Positions 10,847 to 21,010 are shown, counted from the stretch's first letter. The stretch: 64,000 nt of DNA from Argyresthia goedartella (GCA_949825045.1 OX463813.1:26766001-26830000), one strand, 5' to 3'. A program made the numbers and translations. Notes: generated by a model not told the origin, from the letters alone.

Positions 10847-11023
10847 TACAAATCAGTCAAATAAAACAGCCAAGTTTGCTATACTAGGTACACTACTTTA
10901 TTCCACGTTCCATTTCACCCAACTTTACAATACGTTTTTGACATCATGAAATACGTATGGAAAGAGTAAAAATTGCGTTCCATTTCAGGCATACATATAT
11001 ATTTTTTTTACATATTCTATATT

Positions 11024-11790
11024 GTGTCCCACTGCTGGGCAAAGGCCTCCCCATTTCGAGCCCACACATCTCTAGTCAGAGCTAGATTGACCCACTCTGT
11101 TTGGAACGTGTCCAGGTCCCCCCCCCCCCCCCCATCTCCTTCTGGGCCTTCCTCTGCGCCGGTGTCCGTCTATAGGCACCCATTCAGTGGCTATCCTCGC
11201 CCACCTGTCTGGGTGCATTCGACACACATGGCCTGCCCAGCTCCACTTCAGTTTGGCGGTCTGCACACCCACATCTGCGATGCCAGTTATGGAGCGCAGT
11301 ACGGTGTTCTTAACGCGGTCTATTCGTTTTACACCTAAAATACTGCGCTCCATTGCTCGCTGGCAAACCTTGAGTTTGGACTTCTGTTGCTTGGTCGACG
11401 ACGAAGTTTGTGCGCCGTAGGTTAGGATGGGCAGGATGCTCATGTCGACGAGTTTGCGCTTCAGGGACAGAGAAAGGCTGCCCTTCACTAGTTCTTTCAT
11501 GGACCAGAAGCTCTTCCAGGCATTCGAAGTACGTCTTTCGATTTCCTTGTCCTGCCTGTTTTCGAAGGATACTATCTGGCCCAAGTAGATGTACTCGTCG
11601 ACATGCTGAATCTCCCGCCCATCAATAACTAGCTTACGCTTTGCGCCGTTGTTCATAAGTTGAGTTTTTGACCGATTCATCATTAGTCCAACCTCAAGGC
11701 TTGCCGTGCTCAGTTCCTGTAGCAAAGTCTCCAGTTCCGCAGCCGATGGAGCAAACTGGACAATATCGTCGGCGTAGCGGAGGTTGTGTA
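11024..11790 (-). pseudogene. RTE-like LINE, RT C-terminal half and 3' end
   Basis: Minus-strand reverse transcriptase fragment. It starts at the catalytic segment LRYADDIVQFAPS (near 11787) and continues through LVIDGREIQHVDEYIYLGQI, KRKLVDMSILPILTYGAQT, LKWSWAGHVCRMHPDRW, ATEWVPIDGHRRRGRPRRRW and a tail WVNLALTRDVWARNGEAFAQ, reaching TGGGACACA at the 3' end (11028). A run of 16 C (11118-11133) replaces the expected short sequence after RPRRRW and shifts the frame, so the true C-terminus is in another frame. 5'-truncated at the YADD region. Confidence 0.85.
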
Positions 11791-11894
11791 GATATTATAA
11801 ATCCAAAACAAGTTTCCGACAATTAAGACTACGATAAAAGGTTCAAGAATATAGTCAACTATCCTCCTAAATAACTCCAGTAATTAAAATCAGG

Positions 11895-12085
11895 TATCCG
11901 TGAACAAAACCCAAACCGGCAGAGCCACAACCGCCGCGCAATCACAGAGGTCGTCCAAATGTATTAAAGTTTCTATTATATAATACAATATTTTTGTGTT
12001 AGTGCTATTTCTAGTTACCACAACACAGTGTATCCTAGTGTGGGGCAAGAAGCAATCTATGTAAGTTGTATGTATTTTTATGTTA
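11895..12085. repeat. SINE family B fragments in opposite orientations
   Basis: 11895-11965 holds the minus-orientation head end (GCAGAGCCACAACCGCCGCG, GAGGTCGTCC). 12015-12085 holds a plus-orientation body piece (GTATCCTAGTGTGGGGCAAG). They match the parts of 5945-6160 in the respective orientations. Confidence 0.5.
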
Positions 12086-12099
12086 ACGTATTAAAATTA

Positions 12100-12312
12100 T
12101 TATGTTCTAATCACAGTAAACGCAAACAATTTTACGCATACGATACCCATCGAAAGGAAGCGTACGTCGGACGTTCCTTCTCGCATTACGGAGCGAAACT
12201 ATGTAAATTCTGCGGAAAATCCAGTAACTTCACACTGCTACTCTTTGTATCAAGTACACTGTTGGGTATCAAGTTAAAGGGCTTCTTTAGCACATTGCAA
12301 AAAAATATATAG
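12100..12312 (+). pseudogene. possible LINE RT C-terminal remnant
   Basis: The frame gives THRKEAYVGRSFSHYGAKLC, then, after a frame change, NSAENP, then IKLKGFFSTLQKNI. The order resembles the end of CR1/Jockey-type RT proteins (a GDRSFS..GP..WNSLP segment followed by an FKxxLK helix). Short and decayed, so tentative. Confidence 0.4.
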
Positions 12313-12724
12313 TACTAGCTCTTGCACGCGGCTTTGCTTGCATTTAGTCGTTTGAAGCGCATTGACCGCCCGGTGGCTATTCTTTAGATCGCGATGTTGC
12401 AGCAGGGCTGGTGTTTAACTGTTGTTAAATGTTCACCAAAATTTTACACCCTATTGTATACTAAACTACGTAGTTGTCACCTCGCTCCGCTTCGCTTCGG
12501 CTCCAGGTTGTATGATAAAGTTTTGACCTAACAAACCTAACTTTGGTATTCGGACAGAAAGTAACTTAAGCAACCAATACGGTTCTGTAAAACTACAGGG
12601 GAGCACTAAATTTGGTGAACATTTAGTAAATTTGGTAGTCAAGTATTATATTGGTAAACAATATATTTATTGCCTTTTAGTAGTCGCATTTAAGTTTTTG
12701 TACTTATTGTCTTGAGTATGACAA

Positions 12725-12868
12725 TGTATTTACCAGCTCTGGAGATATGAAGGTTTCCTCACTATATTTTGTAACTTATTATTATCGGACAATGTCAGCA
12801 CCGGGGATCGAACAGGGCGTGATAGACGAGAATATAACCATTGAACCACGAATTCAATAACACGGATA
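12725..12868 (-). repeat. SINE family A, minus orientation, head and 5' body
   Basis: The plus strand reads GAAGGTTTCCTCAC, then GCACCGGGGATCGAACAGGG, then ATTGAACCACGAATTC: the reverse complement of the body phrase GTGAGGAAACC, a B box and the A-box region of family A. Confidence 0.6.
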
Positions 12869-13240
12869 AATATCTATATCTGAAAAAGAAAGTGTGGAGT
12901 GATTGTCAACAATTCACGAAGGGATAAAATGGCTGAGAATGGGTCTGTTACTAGATATCCAGGGATCAGGGCCGGGGTGAAGGGCAACCCTTAATGAGAT
13001 AAGGGATTTGAGTGAAACCAGCGATGAGCGGACGAAAGATTTGTTTTGCAGAATTATTAGTTATTTTCGCCTAAAATATGAAATAAACATGCCAATGCCA
13101 ATACATATGTATATGCAGTGTAGCATAGGCAGTTGGCTCGTATACTTATTTATTCTGGCCGCATTCAACATACTTATTGTTAAGGTGTTATTGGGGAATA
13201 ATTTTGAACGACTCACTATAGGGCTGATTTGATCAGAGCA
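12869..13240. other. gene-free flank of BEL copy 2
   Basis: No gene or known repeat. It contains a 17-base match to a phage T7-type promoter core at 13208-13224, discussed as a finding. Confidence 0.4.
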
Positions 13241-13245
13241 ACTTT

Positions 13246-13823
13246 TGTTTAATATTTATGCTTCGGAACGCACCGGTTTTCGTTGCGCGGATCGACCGCG
13301 AGTAATCGGGACATCACTAGCGGAAACGGAACAACAGCTGTCACTTGGACAGAAACGAGATGACGAATTAGAGGTTATTTTTCTTGTCGTGAGAAACAAA
13401 ATGTCGGCACATGGCGTCGGGCTTTGACTGTATGTTAGTGTAACAATTGTCTAACACAGGTGTCGGGCCTGGTCGGAGTGTTAATCATAATAATCGTCGG
13501 GAAATAAGTAGATTCACGTCAGCGGAGTGAGTGATTCGTGTTGTGAAGGTTAAAGTTGTACGGTCCCCAACTCGTCGTATTCGGACAGCGACTCCTCGTG
13601 TCGGCAAGCAACACGCCGGCGACAGCATCGGGCTACGACGAGAGTAAGATTCGATCCTCTCCCCCCACACCTTGTGCTCCTATCCCGTATTCCTGCCTCG
13701 AATTGAGCTTTCGAATTCCGGTCTACGGCGTCAAAGGTCAGTACCACTTGCGATTCTCCCCGTGCTGGTGAAAACCACCCCCTCAAGATTCCACGCCGTT
13801 CGGTTGAGGCGTGGAATTAAACA
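13246..13823 (+). repeat. BEL/Pao copy 2, 5' LTR
   Basis: Starts TGTTTAATATTTATG and ends GTGGAATTAAACA. The 3' partner at 20006-20583 has the same length. About 1.6% divergence by eye suggests recent insertion. Confidence 0.92.
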
Positions 13824-13826
13824 ATT

Positions 13827-13844
13827 TGGTAGCAGAGCGTAGGA
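13827..13844 (+). promoter_or_regulatory. primer binding site (PBS), copy 2
   Basis: TGGTAGCAGAGCGTAGGA begins three bases after the 5' LTR. The leading TGG pairs with a tRNA CCA end. Copy 3 has TGGTAGCAGAGGCGCGG at the same place. I cannot name the tRNA with confidence. Confidence 0.65.
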
Positions 13845-14350
13845 GTCACCAACGGGGTGACTGGGGTACCCGCGGACGGGACCCCCCCCGAGGGGAAGGG
13901 GGCAGCGCGGGAGGTAACATGCGGGATAGCCGGGGTTCGGTCGCCGCTGTCCAGGGTCAGCGAGGACTTCGGGCCGCTGGCTCACCGCGTGTTACGGGCG
14001 GGTGTCAGATGGCACCTATGAGTGGCGCGAAGGCTGGGAGCCCACCACCTTCTGCGCCACCCTGCCCGTCGCTCTGGGAGGCGAACAGGGAGGCGAACAG
14101 TCGGATGTCGCCCCCATTCCTAGAGCGCCCCAGGTTGGATCCGCTCTCCCCCCTCCATCCACGGTGGCTACCGGGCACACCGTACACAGTCCGGTATGGT
14201 CGGATACCGGGACAGCGAGGGGCCTATTATGCGGGTTGGGACCCCCTGATGTACATACGGTCTGATATGCCACCGGCATATCAGCAGCCGAGTTACTCCA
14301 CGGCCGACGGGGGTCCCAGCGGGTTCGGATCCCGCGGAGGTTCCCGCTAG
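13845..14350 (+). pseudogene. BEL/Pao gag remnant (C-terminal linker only), copy 2
   Basis: The frame ending at TAG 14348-14350 keeps only a proline-rich linker (APMSGAKAGSPPPSAPPCP, PFLERPRLDPLSP, GSRGGSR). The DUF1759-like domain and zinc knuckles of copy 3 (40460-41780) are missing: copy 3 sequence resumes at about 13970, just before the phrase CCGCTGGCTCACCGCG. The stop is in frame with the downstream protease frame and is conserved in copy 3. The first part of the open frame (from 13811) lies in the LTR and leader and is unlikely to be coding. Confidence 0.7.
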
Positions 14351-16021
14351 GGACACGCCGCCCACTTACAGGGTGCCGCCACTCCACAGACGGTCATGCT
14401 CCCCACCGCCTCTGTGATAGCGTGGAGTTCGGACGGCAAATCTTGTGTGGCACGAGCACTATTGGACTCGGGGGCCCAGGGGTGCTTAGTCTTGTGCAAC
14501 CTTGTAAGACGGTTGGGCATTTCGGTAAGGGAGTATCCACATTCCATTCGGGAAATTGGGAACACGGAAGTCGGTTCCGTTAAGGGAGTATGTCGGATTA
14601 CTCTCTCGTCACGGGTGGATTCATCGGTGAATCTGACGGTCACGGCATTAGTCATGCCTAATGTGATGGGCTCACACCCTCACGTACGGTTGTCGCCCTC
14701 GGTGCGACAGTTGGTCGCTGGGTTGTCACTGGCTGACCCGGAGTTCGATATTCCGGGCCCAGTAGACATTTTATTGGGTGTCGATGCCTTGGGATACCTG
14801 TTAGTGCCAGGTGTCCACGTGTTGCAGGCGACTGGTCTGGTTTCGGTCAACACCAGACTGGGCCATGCGGTAATGGGTCCGGTCATGCCGGCTGCCCCAC
14901 GCCTAGCGACTCGTAGTCCCTTATTCGGTTCTGTACTCTCGGAGGTGATACAGAAGTTTTGGGAGGTGGAGGAACCACCTACGGTCTGCCGGTTGGACCC
15001 GGTTGAAGAAGAGTGTGAACAGTTTTATCGGAACAATACTGGTCGCCTTCGGTCAGGTCGATTTCTCACACGTCTTCCATTCCGGAATGATCGCCCACCG
15101 CTGGGCAGTTCACACCATGCAGCCGAGACGTGGCTTCTGTCGATGGAACGACGCATGAAGCGTGACGGGATTTTCCGGCAGAAGTACGTCGACTTCATGC
15201 GGGAATACGAGTCGCTCGGCCACATGTCGGTTTCGGGTATCGAATTGAAGCGTGAAGACCACTGCTTCCTGCCCCATCACGCGGTCTTGAGGACCCCGGA
15301 GGGCAAAATACGGGTAGTGTTCGATGGATCGGCATCAACATCTAACGGCACGAACCTGAACCAGTGTTTGCATTCAGGGCCGAAGTTGAACCATGACATC
15401 GCGGATGTTATCACACGGTTCCGTCGACACAATGTTGTGTTTGTAGCTGACATCCGGATGATGTTTAGGCAGACGGTCATTCACCCTGACGATAGACGGT
15501 ATCAGCTGATACTGTGGCGAGAGAGCCCAGATCAGCCCATCAGGGTGTACGAGCTGAACGCCAACACGTACGGGCTACGGTCTAGTCCTTATTTGGCGAT
15601 TCGCACTCTGCGGGAGTTAGCGGATCGAGAACGGTTAAATTTCCCTAGAGGAGCAGCGATCCTGGAGCAGGATCTCTACGTGGACGATATCTGTACCGGT
15701 GCAGATTCCGTAGAGGAGGCGCTCGCTCGACGGGACGAGCTAGTTGAGCTCTTACGGGGTGGAGGTTACGAGCTCCGGAAATGGATGTCGAACTCTCCAG
15801 AGTTACTGACTGATCTTCCGGATGACTACCAGCAGGATCCCCACATTTTTGAAAATTTGGAAAATCCAAATATGTTGTCGGTATTAGGCGTCCAGTACCA
15901 GCCGGTGTCAGACATGTTTTCGTATCGGGTCGAGTTGGACTCCCCGAAGGTCTGGACGAAACGGAACGTCCTTTCAACGGTGGCTAGGACATTTGATCCA
16001 AACGGGTGGATCACCCCGTAA
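14351..16021 (+). pseudogene. BEL/Pao pol: aspartic protease and reverse transcriptase (copy 2)
   Basis: Open from just after the TAG to 16021. The first ATG is at 14396, but the frame in a gag-pol polyprotein would not need it. Protease: ARALLDSGAQGCLV with the DSG triad, and ILLGVDALGYLL. A linker (CEQFYRNNTGRLRSGRF) leads to RT: RVVFDGSASTSNGTNLNQ, FVADIRMMFRQTVIHPDDRR, NTYGLRSSPYLAIRTL, and the catalytic DLYVDDICTGADS (YVDD). Loss of one G near 16018 compared with copy 3 turns CCCCGGTAAC into CCCCGTAAC and makes the TAA stop. Otherwise the frame is clean, which implies recent activity. Confidence 0.9.
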
Positions 16022-16898
16022 CATTTCAGCTCAAGTGTTTTATGCAACAATTGTGGTCTGCTGAGCTGAAATGGGACGACCCGATCGGCGGGTCATTGAG
16101 CTCAGAGTGAGACTCGTTCTTTTTGACCCTCCCTGGCATCAATCGGATTTCACTGCCACGGAGGTTGGTCCCCACCAAACGATACACCGCCACCCTGCAT
16201 GGGTTTTGCGATGCCTCGGAGAAGGGCTACGGAGCTGCGGTGTATCTGCGTACGGTCGACTCCTCGGGGGAGGTTGATGTGCGGTTGGTCATGGCCAAGA
16301 GCAAGGTTGCGCCGTTGCGCACTCGCCTGACCATTCCCAAGTTAGAGCTTTCGGGAGCGGCTCTCCTGACTCGTCTGCTCAACCACACGATGACGGTTCT
16401 TCGTGGGTCAATAGCGTTAGAAGATACGGTCTACGCTTGGACGGACAGCCAGATCGTGTTATGCTGGCTGAAGGCTTCAGTTCACAAGCTGGAGATTTTT
16501 GTGGCGAATCGGGTTTCGCAGATTTTGAATTCGGAGGTTCCCTTAATCTGGAGACATGTTCCAGGGGAAATGAACCCAGCAGACTGCGCGTCTCGTGGGT
16601 GTCACGCTCCGGAGTTAGTTGGACATCCCTTGTGGTGGTTTCCAAAATGGTTGACTCAAGCCGAATCGGATTGGCCAATGAGTCCACGCGTTACCTCGGC
16701 GAACGGCGCCTTGACAGTCGGTGTCTGTACGACGCAACCAGAGCCGGAAGAGGAGTTCAGCCTGCTGGAACGGTACAGCTCGCTCGACAAGCTGGTCAAT
16801 GTGACCGCCTGGATCTTCCGATTTGCGCGGAATTGTCGCAATTCTGAGGCGCAACGGGTGCTGACACAGGTCCTGACACCACGGGAACGGAACCATGC
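16022..16898 (+). pseudogene. BEL/Pao RNase H region (copy 2)
   Basis: After the frameshift the polyprotein continues in another frame: FQLKCF, then SE followed by TGA at 16108-16110 (a tryptophan is expected), then LTLPGINRISLPRRL, LHGFCDASEKGYGAAVYLR, LTIPKLELSGAALLTRLL, YAWTDSQIVLCWLK, EMNPADCASRGC. The TGA is also present in copy 3 at 38391-38393. The frame from 16123 to the LINE junction at 16898 is open. Removes the RNA strand during reverse transcription (family knowledge). Confidence 0.85.
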
Positions 16899-16926
16899 AA
16901 ACTCAAACTCAAACTCAAACTCAAAA

Positions 16927-17275
16927 CGTTTATTCTGTAAATAGGCCACAAGGGCACTTTCACATGTCATTTCATTTCATTTTTTACAGAACATTTGGTA
17001 TTATTATTTGTATCATATTATCAAAAAAAAAAAGTACTTAATTATTGTTTCTGAGAGATGTAAAGAGTCTCAAATGTCATAATAAAATAATTAAAATATA
17101 AATAACAGAGATGTATAGTCTCTTTAGTGAATAATACAATGATGATAGGAGATGTAAATGGTCCCCACAGTCAAGAGTTGTATAATTAAATTAATCTTTG
17201 GAGGTGTGAAAGGCCTCCAAGTGTCCAGTAAAAGAAACTCTGGCAGTGAGGATGCTTACAATTAATTAGAACAAT
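16927..17275 (-). other. LINE A 3' UTR
   Basis: Non-coding stretch between the RT stop and the TTTGAG tail. It contains three loosely similar phrases around ACATCTC (minus strand) at about 17053, 17115 and 17150. No gene. Confidence 0.55.
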
Positions 17276-18631
17276 TCAGACCCAAGCATTTTTATCGTCT
17301 ATGTACTCTTTAATACTGTAGTAAGCTTTAGAAATAAGCCTTTGCTTGATGTATTTCTTGAACTTATTAATTGATTGATCTGTCAAAGTGCTTGGGAGTT
17401 TATTGTAAAATCTTACACAATTACCCTTGAACCAGTTTTTTATTTTATGGAGCCGAGTAGTGGGCACTGCAAGTTTGTCCTTGTTTCTAGTATTAAAGTT
17501 ATGTATATCACAGTTTCTTCGAAAGTTAACAATGTTCTTATGGACATACATAATATTCTCGTAAATATATTGACTATGGACTGTCAATATATTTACTTCT
17601 TTAAACTTATGTCTAAGAGAATCTCTATTATTCATTTTATAAATCGCACGAACAGCCCGCTTCTGCAGCACAAAAATAGTATTTATGTCAGCAGCACTGC
17701 CCCAGAGTAGAATACCGTAGGACATAATACTATGAAAATAACTAAAATAAACTAATCTGGCTGTTTTTAAATCTGTCAAGTGACGGATTTTCCTGCATGC
17801 AAAAGCTGCAGAGCTCAGTCTGTTCGATAGCTTATCAATATGTGGACCCCATTGGAGTTTGGAATCCAACGTTATACCTAGAAACACTGTGCTGGTTACC
17901 AATTCCAATTCCTCATTTTTTATTGTTATACATGTCTGATTATTTTTAACGTTAGTAGTAAGAAACTTAACACATTTAGTCTTTTTCTCATTTAATAGCA
18001 AATTATTAACATTAAACCAATTTACCACTCTTGATATGGTATTGTTCACGTGATCATCATTAGCGTGTTGGTTTCGCTTTGTTTTAAAAATAAGTGAGGT
18101 GTCATCAGCAAACAGTACCATATCATGACAGTCCCTTCCTAGATAGGGTAAGTCGTTTATATAGATGAGGAATAGGAAGAGTCCCAATATTGAGCCCTGT
18201 GGCACGCCCAAAGAAACCAATGATCCTGGTGATCGTTCTCCGTTTACGTCTACCCTTTGTATTCTTCCGTTCAGATAAGATTTTAACAAATTCAATGACG
18301 TGTCTCTAACTCCATAATGATGTAATTTCCTGATCAATGTTTCATGACAAACGCAATCAAAAGCCTTAGATAAGTCACAAAAAATGCCTAGGGCATCTTG
18401 TAACTCTTCCCAGGCATCAAAAATACTTTCAATGAACTGAATTCCGGCATCTGTTGTTGAACGACCGCGAGAGAATCCAAACTGTTTGTTATGCATTAGC
18501 TTATTTGATTCAAAATGACGTAATAGCTGTGATAAGAATATTTATTCTCAAAAATTTTACTAAAAGTTGGTAGTATTGATATAGGTCTGAAATTGGTGGG
18601 GTCTTGAGTACTACCTGCTTTGAAGAGGGGA
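17276..18631 (-). pseudogene. LINE A reverse transcriptase, 5'-truncated, one frameshift
   Basis: The minus strand shows RT motifs in order: DPTNFRPISILPTFSKIFE (18620-18560, other frame), then after a shift near 18500 an open 406-codon frame: FGFSRGRSTTDAGIQFI, IFCDLSKAFDCVCHETLI (motif A), LGVPQGSILGLFLFLIYIND (motif B), MVLFADDTSLIF (catalytic FADD), VVNWFNVNNLLLNEKKTK, VFLGITLDSKLQW, and a C-terminal tail. It ends at 17276. A polyprotein start is absent because of truncation. Confidence 0.88.
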
Positions 18632-19974
18632 ATGCGTTGTTCGCATTGGTACGGAACGTGCAGACAGTGCACTTTAAGTCCGAACTGGACATTCTGAGAC
18701 GCGGACGCGTCCAACTGAAGGGAGCTGTGGCTCGGCTCAACCCGTTTATTGACCCTCAAGGATTGCTGAGGGTAGGAGGTCGGCTGCGGAATGCCAACCT
18801 GCCTTATGCGGCTTGCCACCCGTTGTTACTCCCTAGGAAAGGGAAGTTGGTCGAACTGTTGATACAGGATCGACACATTCGGAATGGGCATATCGGATGC
18901 CACGCCTTGATGGCGTTTCTCCAGCGCGAGTTTTGGATTCTATCAGGAAGACGCTTAGTGCGTAGCGTCGTACTTCGGTGCCTGCCTTGTTATCGGGCCA
19001 AGGCAGCTACGATGCAGCCCCAGATGGGCGATTTGCCCTCGGATAGGGTTAACGAAATCCGGCCCTTTGCGGGTGTCGGAACGGATTTCGCGGGACCATT
19101 CATGGTCAAGTCTTCACAGCTACGGAACGCCAGATTAGTGAAGGCATACCTGTGCGTCTTCGTGTGCTTGGCCACGAAGGCAGTCCACTTGGAGGTGGTC
19201 AGTGACCTCACTACAGAGGCATTTATCGCATGTCTAGATCGGTTCGTCTCACGAAGGAGCCTCCCGACATTAATCCGTTCGGACAACGGCACAAATTTTG
19301 TCGGAGCCAGGCGATATCTGCAGGAGGTCACTCAATTCCTGAACGGGAACCAGGACGCCATCGGTACGGCTTGCTCCCGACGAGGGATTGAATGGGTTTT
19401 CAGTCCGCCGGGATGTCCTCATTGGGGAGGAATTTTTGAGGCTGCGGTTAAATCGGCTAAGTCGCACCTGACGAGGATCATCGGTGAGACCTCTCTACGC
19501 TTTGAAGAGCTTGCGACGCTGTTCTGTAAAATTGAAATGACACTGAACTCGCGTCCGTTGTGCCCGCTCAGTTCGGATCCAAATGATTTGGAAGCGTTGA
19601 CGCCGGGTCACTTCCTGATAGGTCAGCCCCTTAACGCCCTGCCAGAATACCCATTCGGTGATGTTAAGTTAAGTCGGTTAACTAGGTGGCAGATGTTGCA
19701 GCAGATGTCTCAAGATTTTTGGAAACGGTGGTCCCTTGAGTACTTGCACATCTTGCAGCAGCGCCTTAAGTGGACTGACCGGACGAGTCCCCCTCAAGTC
19801 GGTGATTTGGTGCTGATTAAGGATGCGAACCTGCCATCATTGAGATGGAGACGAGGACGGATCGTCAATTTGTACACGGGTCGGGATGGCACGCCTCGAT
19901 CAGCAGAAGTCAAGGTGGGGGACTCGGTCCTCAAGAGAGCGGTAGCAACACTTTCTCGCCTTCCTATTGATTAG
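18632..19974 (+). CDS. BEL/Pao integrase (copy 2), intact frame, 5' part cut off by LINE A
   Basis: Open from the LINE junction (18632) to TAG at 19972-19974. The upstream 28 bases of the open frame belong to LINE A. Domains in order: H2C2-type zinc site (DRHIRNGHIGCHALM, RCLPCYR), catalytic core D,D,E (GVGTDFAGPF; LIRSDNGTNFVGARR; PHWGGIFEAAVKSAK), NSRPLCPLSSDPNDLEALTP, and the DUF5641-like C-terminal domain (QVGDLVLIKDANLPSLRWRR). All catalytic residues are present. It would have to be part of the pol polyprotein, so without read-through of the LINE it is unlikely to be made. Best preserved integrase in the window. Confidence 0.88.
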
Positions 19975-19994
19975 GGACAGGTTCGGGCCTGTCC
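19975..19994 (+). promoter_or_regulatory. conserved hairpin next to BEL 3' LTR
   Basis: GGACAGG, TTCGGG loop, CCTGTCC directly follows the integrase stop. It is conserved in copy 1 (7230-7249) and copy 3 (29334-29353). A short G-rich run (GGGCGTGTGAC) then meets the LTR, replacing a classical polypurine tract. Confidence 0.6.
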
Positions 19995-20005
19995 GGGCGT
20001 GTGAC

Positions 20006-20583
20006 TGTTTAATATTTATGCATCGGAACGCACCGGTTTTCGTTGCGCGGATCGACCGCGAGTAATAGGGACATCACTAGCGGAAACGGAACCGCAGCTG
20101 TCACTTGTACAGAAACGAGATGACGAATTAGAGGTTATTTTTCTTGTCGTGAGAAAAAAAATGTCGGCACATGGCGTCGGGCTTTGACTGTATGTTAGTG
20201 TAACAATTGTCTAACACAGGTGTCGGGCCTGGTCGGAGTGTTAATCATAATAATCGTCGGGAAATAAGTAGATTTACGTCAGCGGAGTGAGTGATTCGTG
20301 TTGTGAAGGTTAAAGTTGTACGGTCCCCAACTCGTCGTATTCGGACAGCGACTCCTCGTGTCGGCAAGCAACACGCCGGCGACAGCATCGGGCTACGACG
20401 AGAGTAAGATTCGATCCTCTCCCCCCACACCTTGTGCTCCTATCCCGTATTCCTGCCTCGAATTGAGCTTTCAAATTCCGGTCTACGGCGTCAAAGGTCA
20501 GTACCACTTGCAATTCTCCCCGTGCTGGTGAAAACCACCCCCTCAAGATTCCACGCCGTTCGGTTGAGGCGTGGAATTAAACA
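20006..20583 (+). repeat. BEL/Pao copy 2, 3' LTR
   Basis: 578 bp, TGTTTAATATTTATG to GTGGAATTAAACA, followed by the ACTTT duplication. Partner of 13246-13823. Confidence 0.92.
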
Positions 20584-20745
20584 ACTTTATAATGCACTTT
20601 CTCGAACTGGTCGGTTCAAAACGCGAAGATGTGAAACTGTGAAACAGAACTAAACGAAGCAATGACGTCACTTGGAAACAAAACACAAATTCTCATTTAA
20701 TTGACTAAATGGAAAACTTCACAGAAAGATATTCATTCTTGATAC

Positions 20746-21010
20746 GAGCTCCGTGGTCTAGTCTAGTGGGTTTCGATACGCGTTCGAATCCCGGTATTGA
20801 CCATATACCATGAGTTAAGTAATTTTTCTTAAGTTCATTATGCGGACGTTCCAACAGTGATGGAAAACGTCGTGAGGAAACCTCCAATCTCCATAGCTGC
20901 AGCGATGGGCTAGCCCCCAGGCACGCAAAATTGAGTATTGGATAACTGGTGAAACGTGGGCAAAACTGTGCCTCGGCCACCCCATATGGGGAACGCTGAT
21001 TTGTATGTTC
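20746..21010 (+). repeat. SINE family A copy
   Basis: Head GAGCTCCGTGGTCTAGTCTA, B box GTTCGAATCCCGG, body AACGTCGTGAGGAAACC and GATGGGCTAGCCCCCAGGCA. A short duplication (TCTAGTCTAGT) sits in the A-box region. Confidence 0.72.

Larger units (their letters stand above)
16899..18631 (-). mobile_element. LINE A (Jockey/CR1 group), 5'-truncated, inserted in BEL copy 2
   Basis: Interrupts the BEL pol frame. The 4-bp ATGC occurs on both sides (16895-16898 and 18632-18635), read as a target duplication. On the minus strand the element begins inside RT and ends in a microsatellite tail of repeated TTTGAG (plus strand AAACTC at 16899-16926), typical of LINEs without poly(A). A decayed relative is at 23880-24850. 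Confidence 0.9.
13246..20583 (+). mobile_element. BEL/Pao LTR retrotransposon copy 2, both LTRs and target duplication
   Basis: LTRs at 13246-13823 and 20006-20583 (578 bp each, TG...CA, about nine differences by eye) are flanked by the 5-bp duplication ACTTT (13241-13245 and 20584-20588), as expected for BEL/Pao. The interior gives a primer site, a gag remnant, protease-RT, RNase H, a LINE insertion (16899-18631) and an intact integrase frame. Most of gag is missing and pol carries a 1-base deletion, so the copy is not autonomous. Confidence 0.95.

Noticed and set aside
13485..14387. Several overlapping open frames on both strands in the BEL LTR and leader
   Set aside because: They recur in the 3' LTR (20245-20653) and follow LTR sequence; LTR and leader are untranslated in this family.
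17561..17596. 14-bp inverted repeat within LINE A
   Set aside because: It lies in coding sequence of the RT C-terminus and is AT-rich; chance is plausible.
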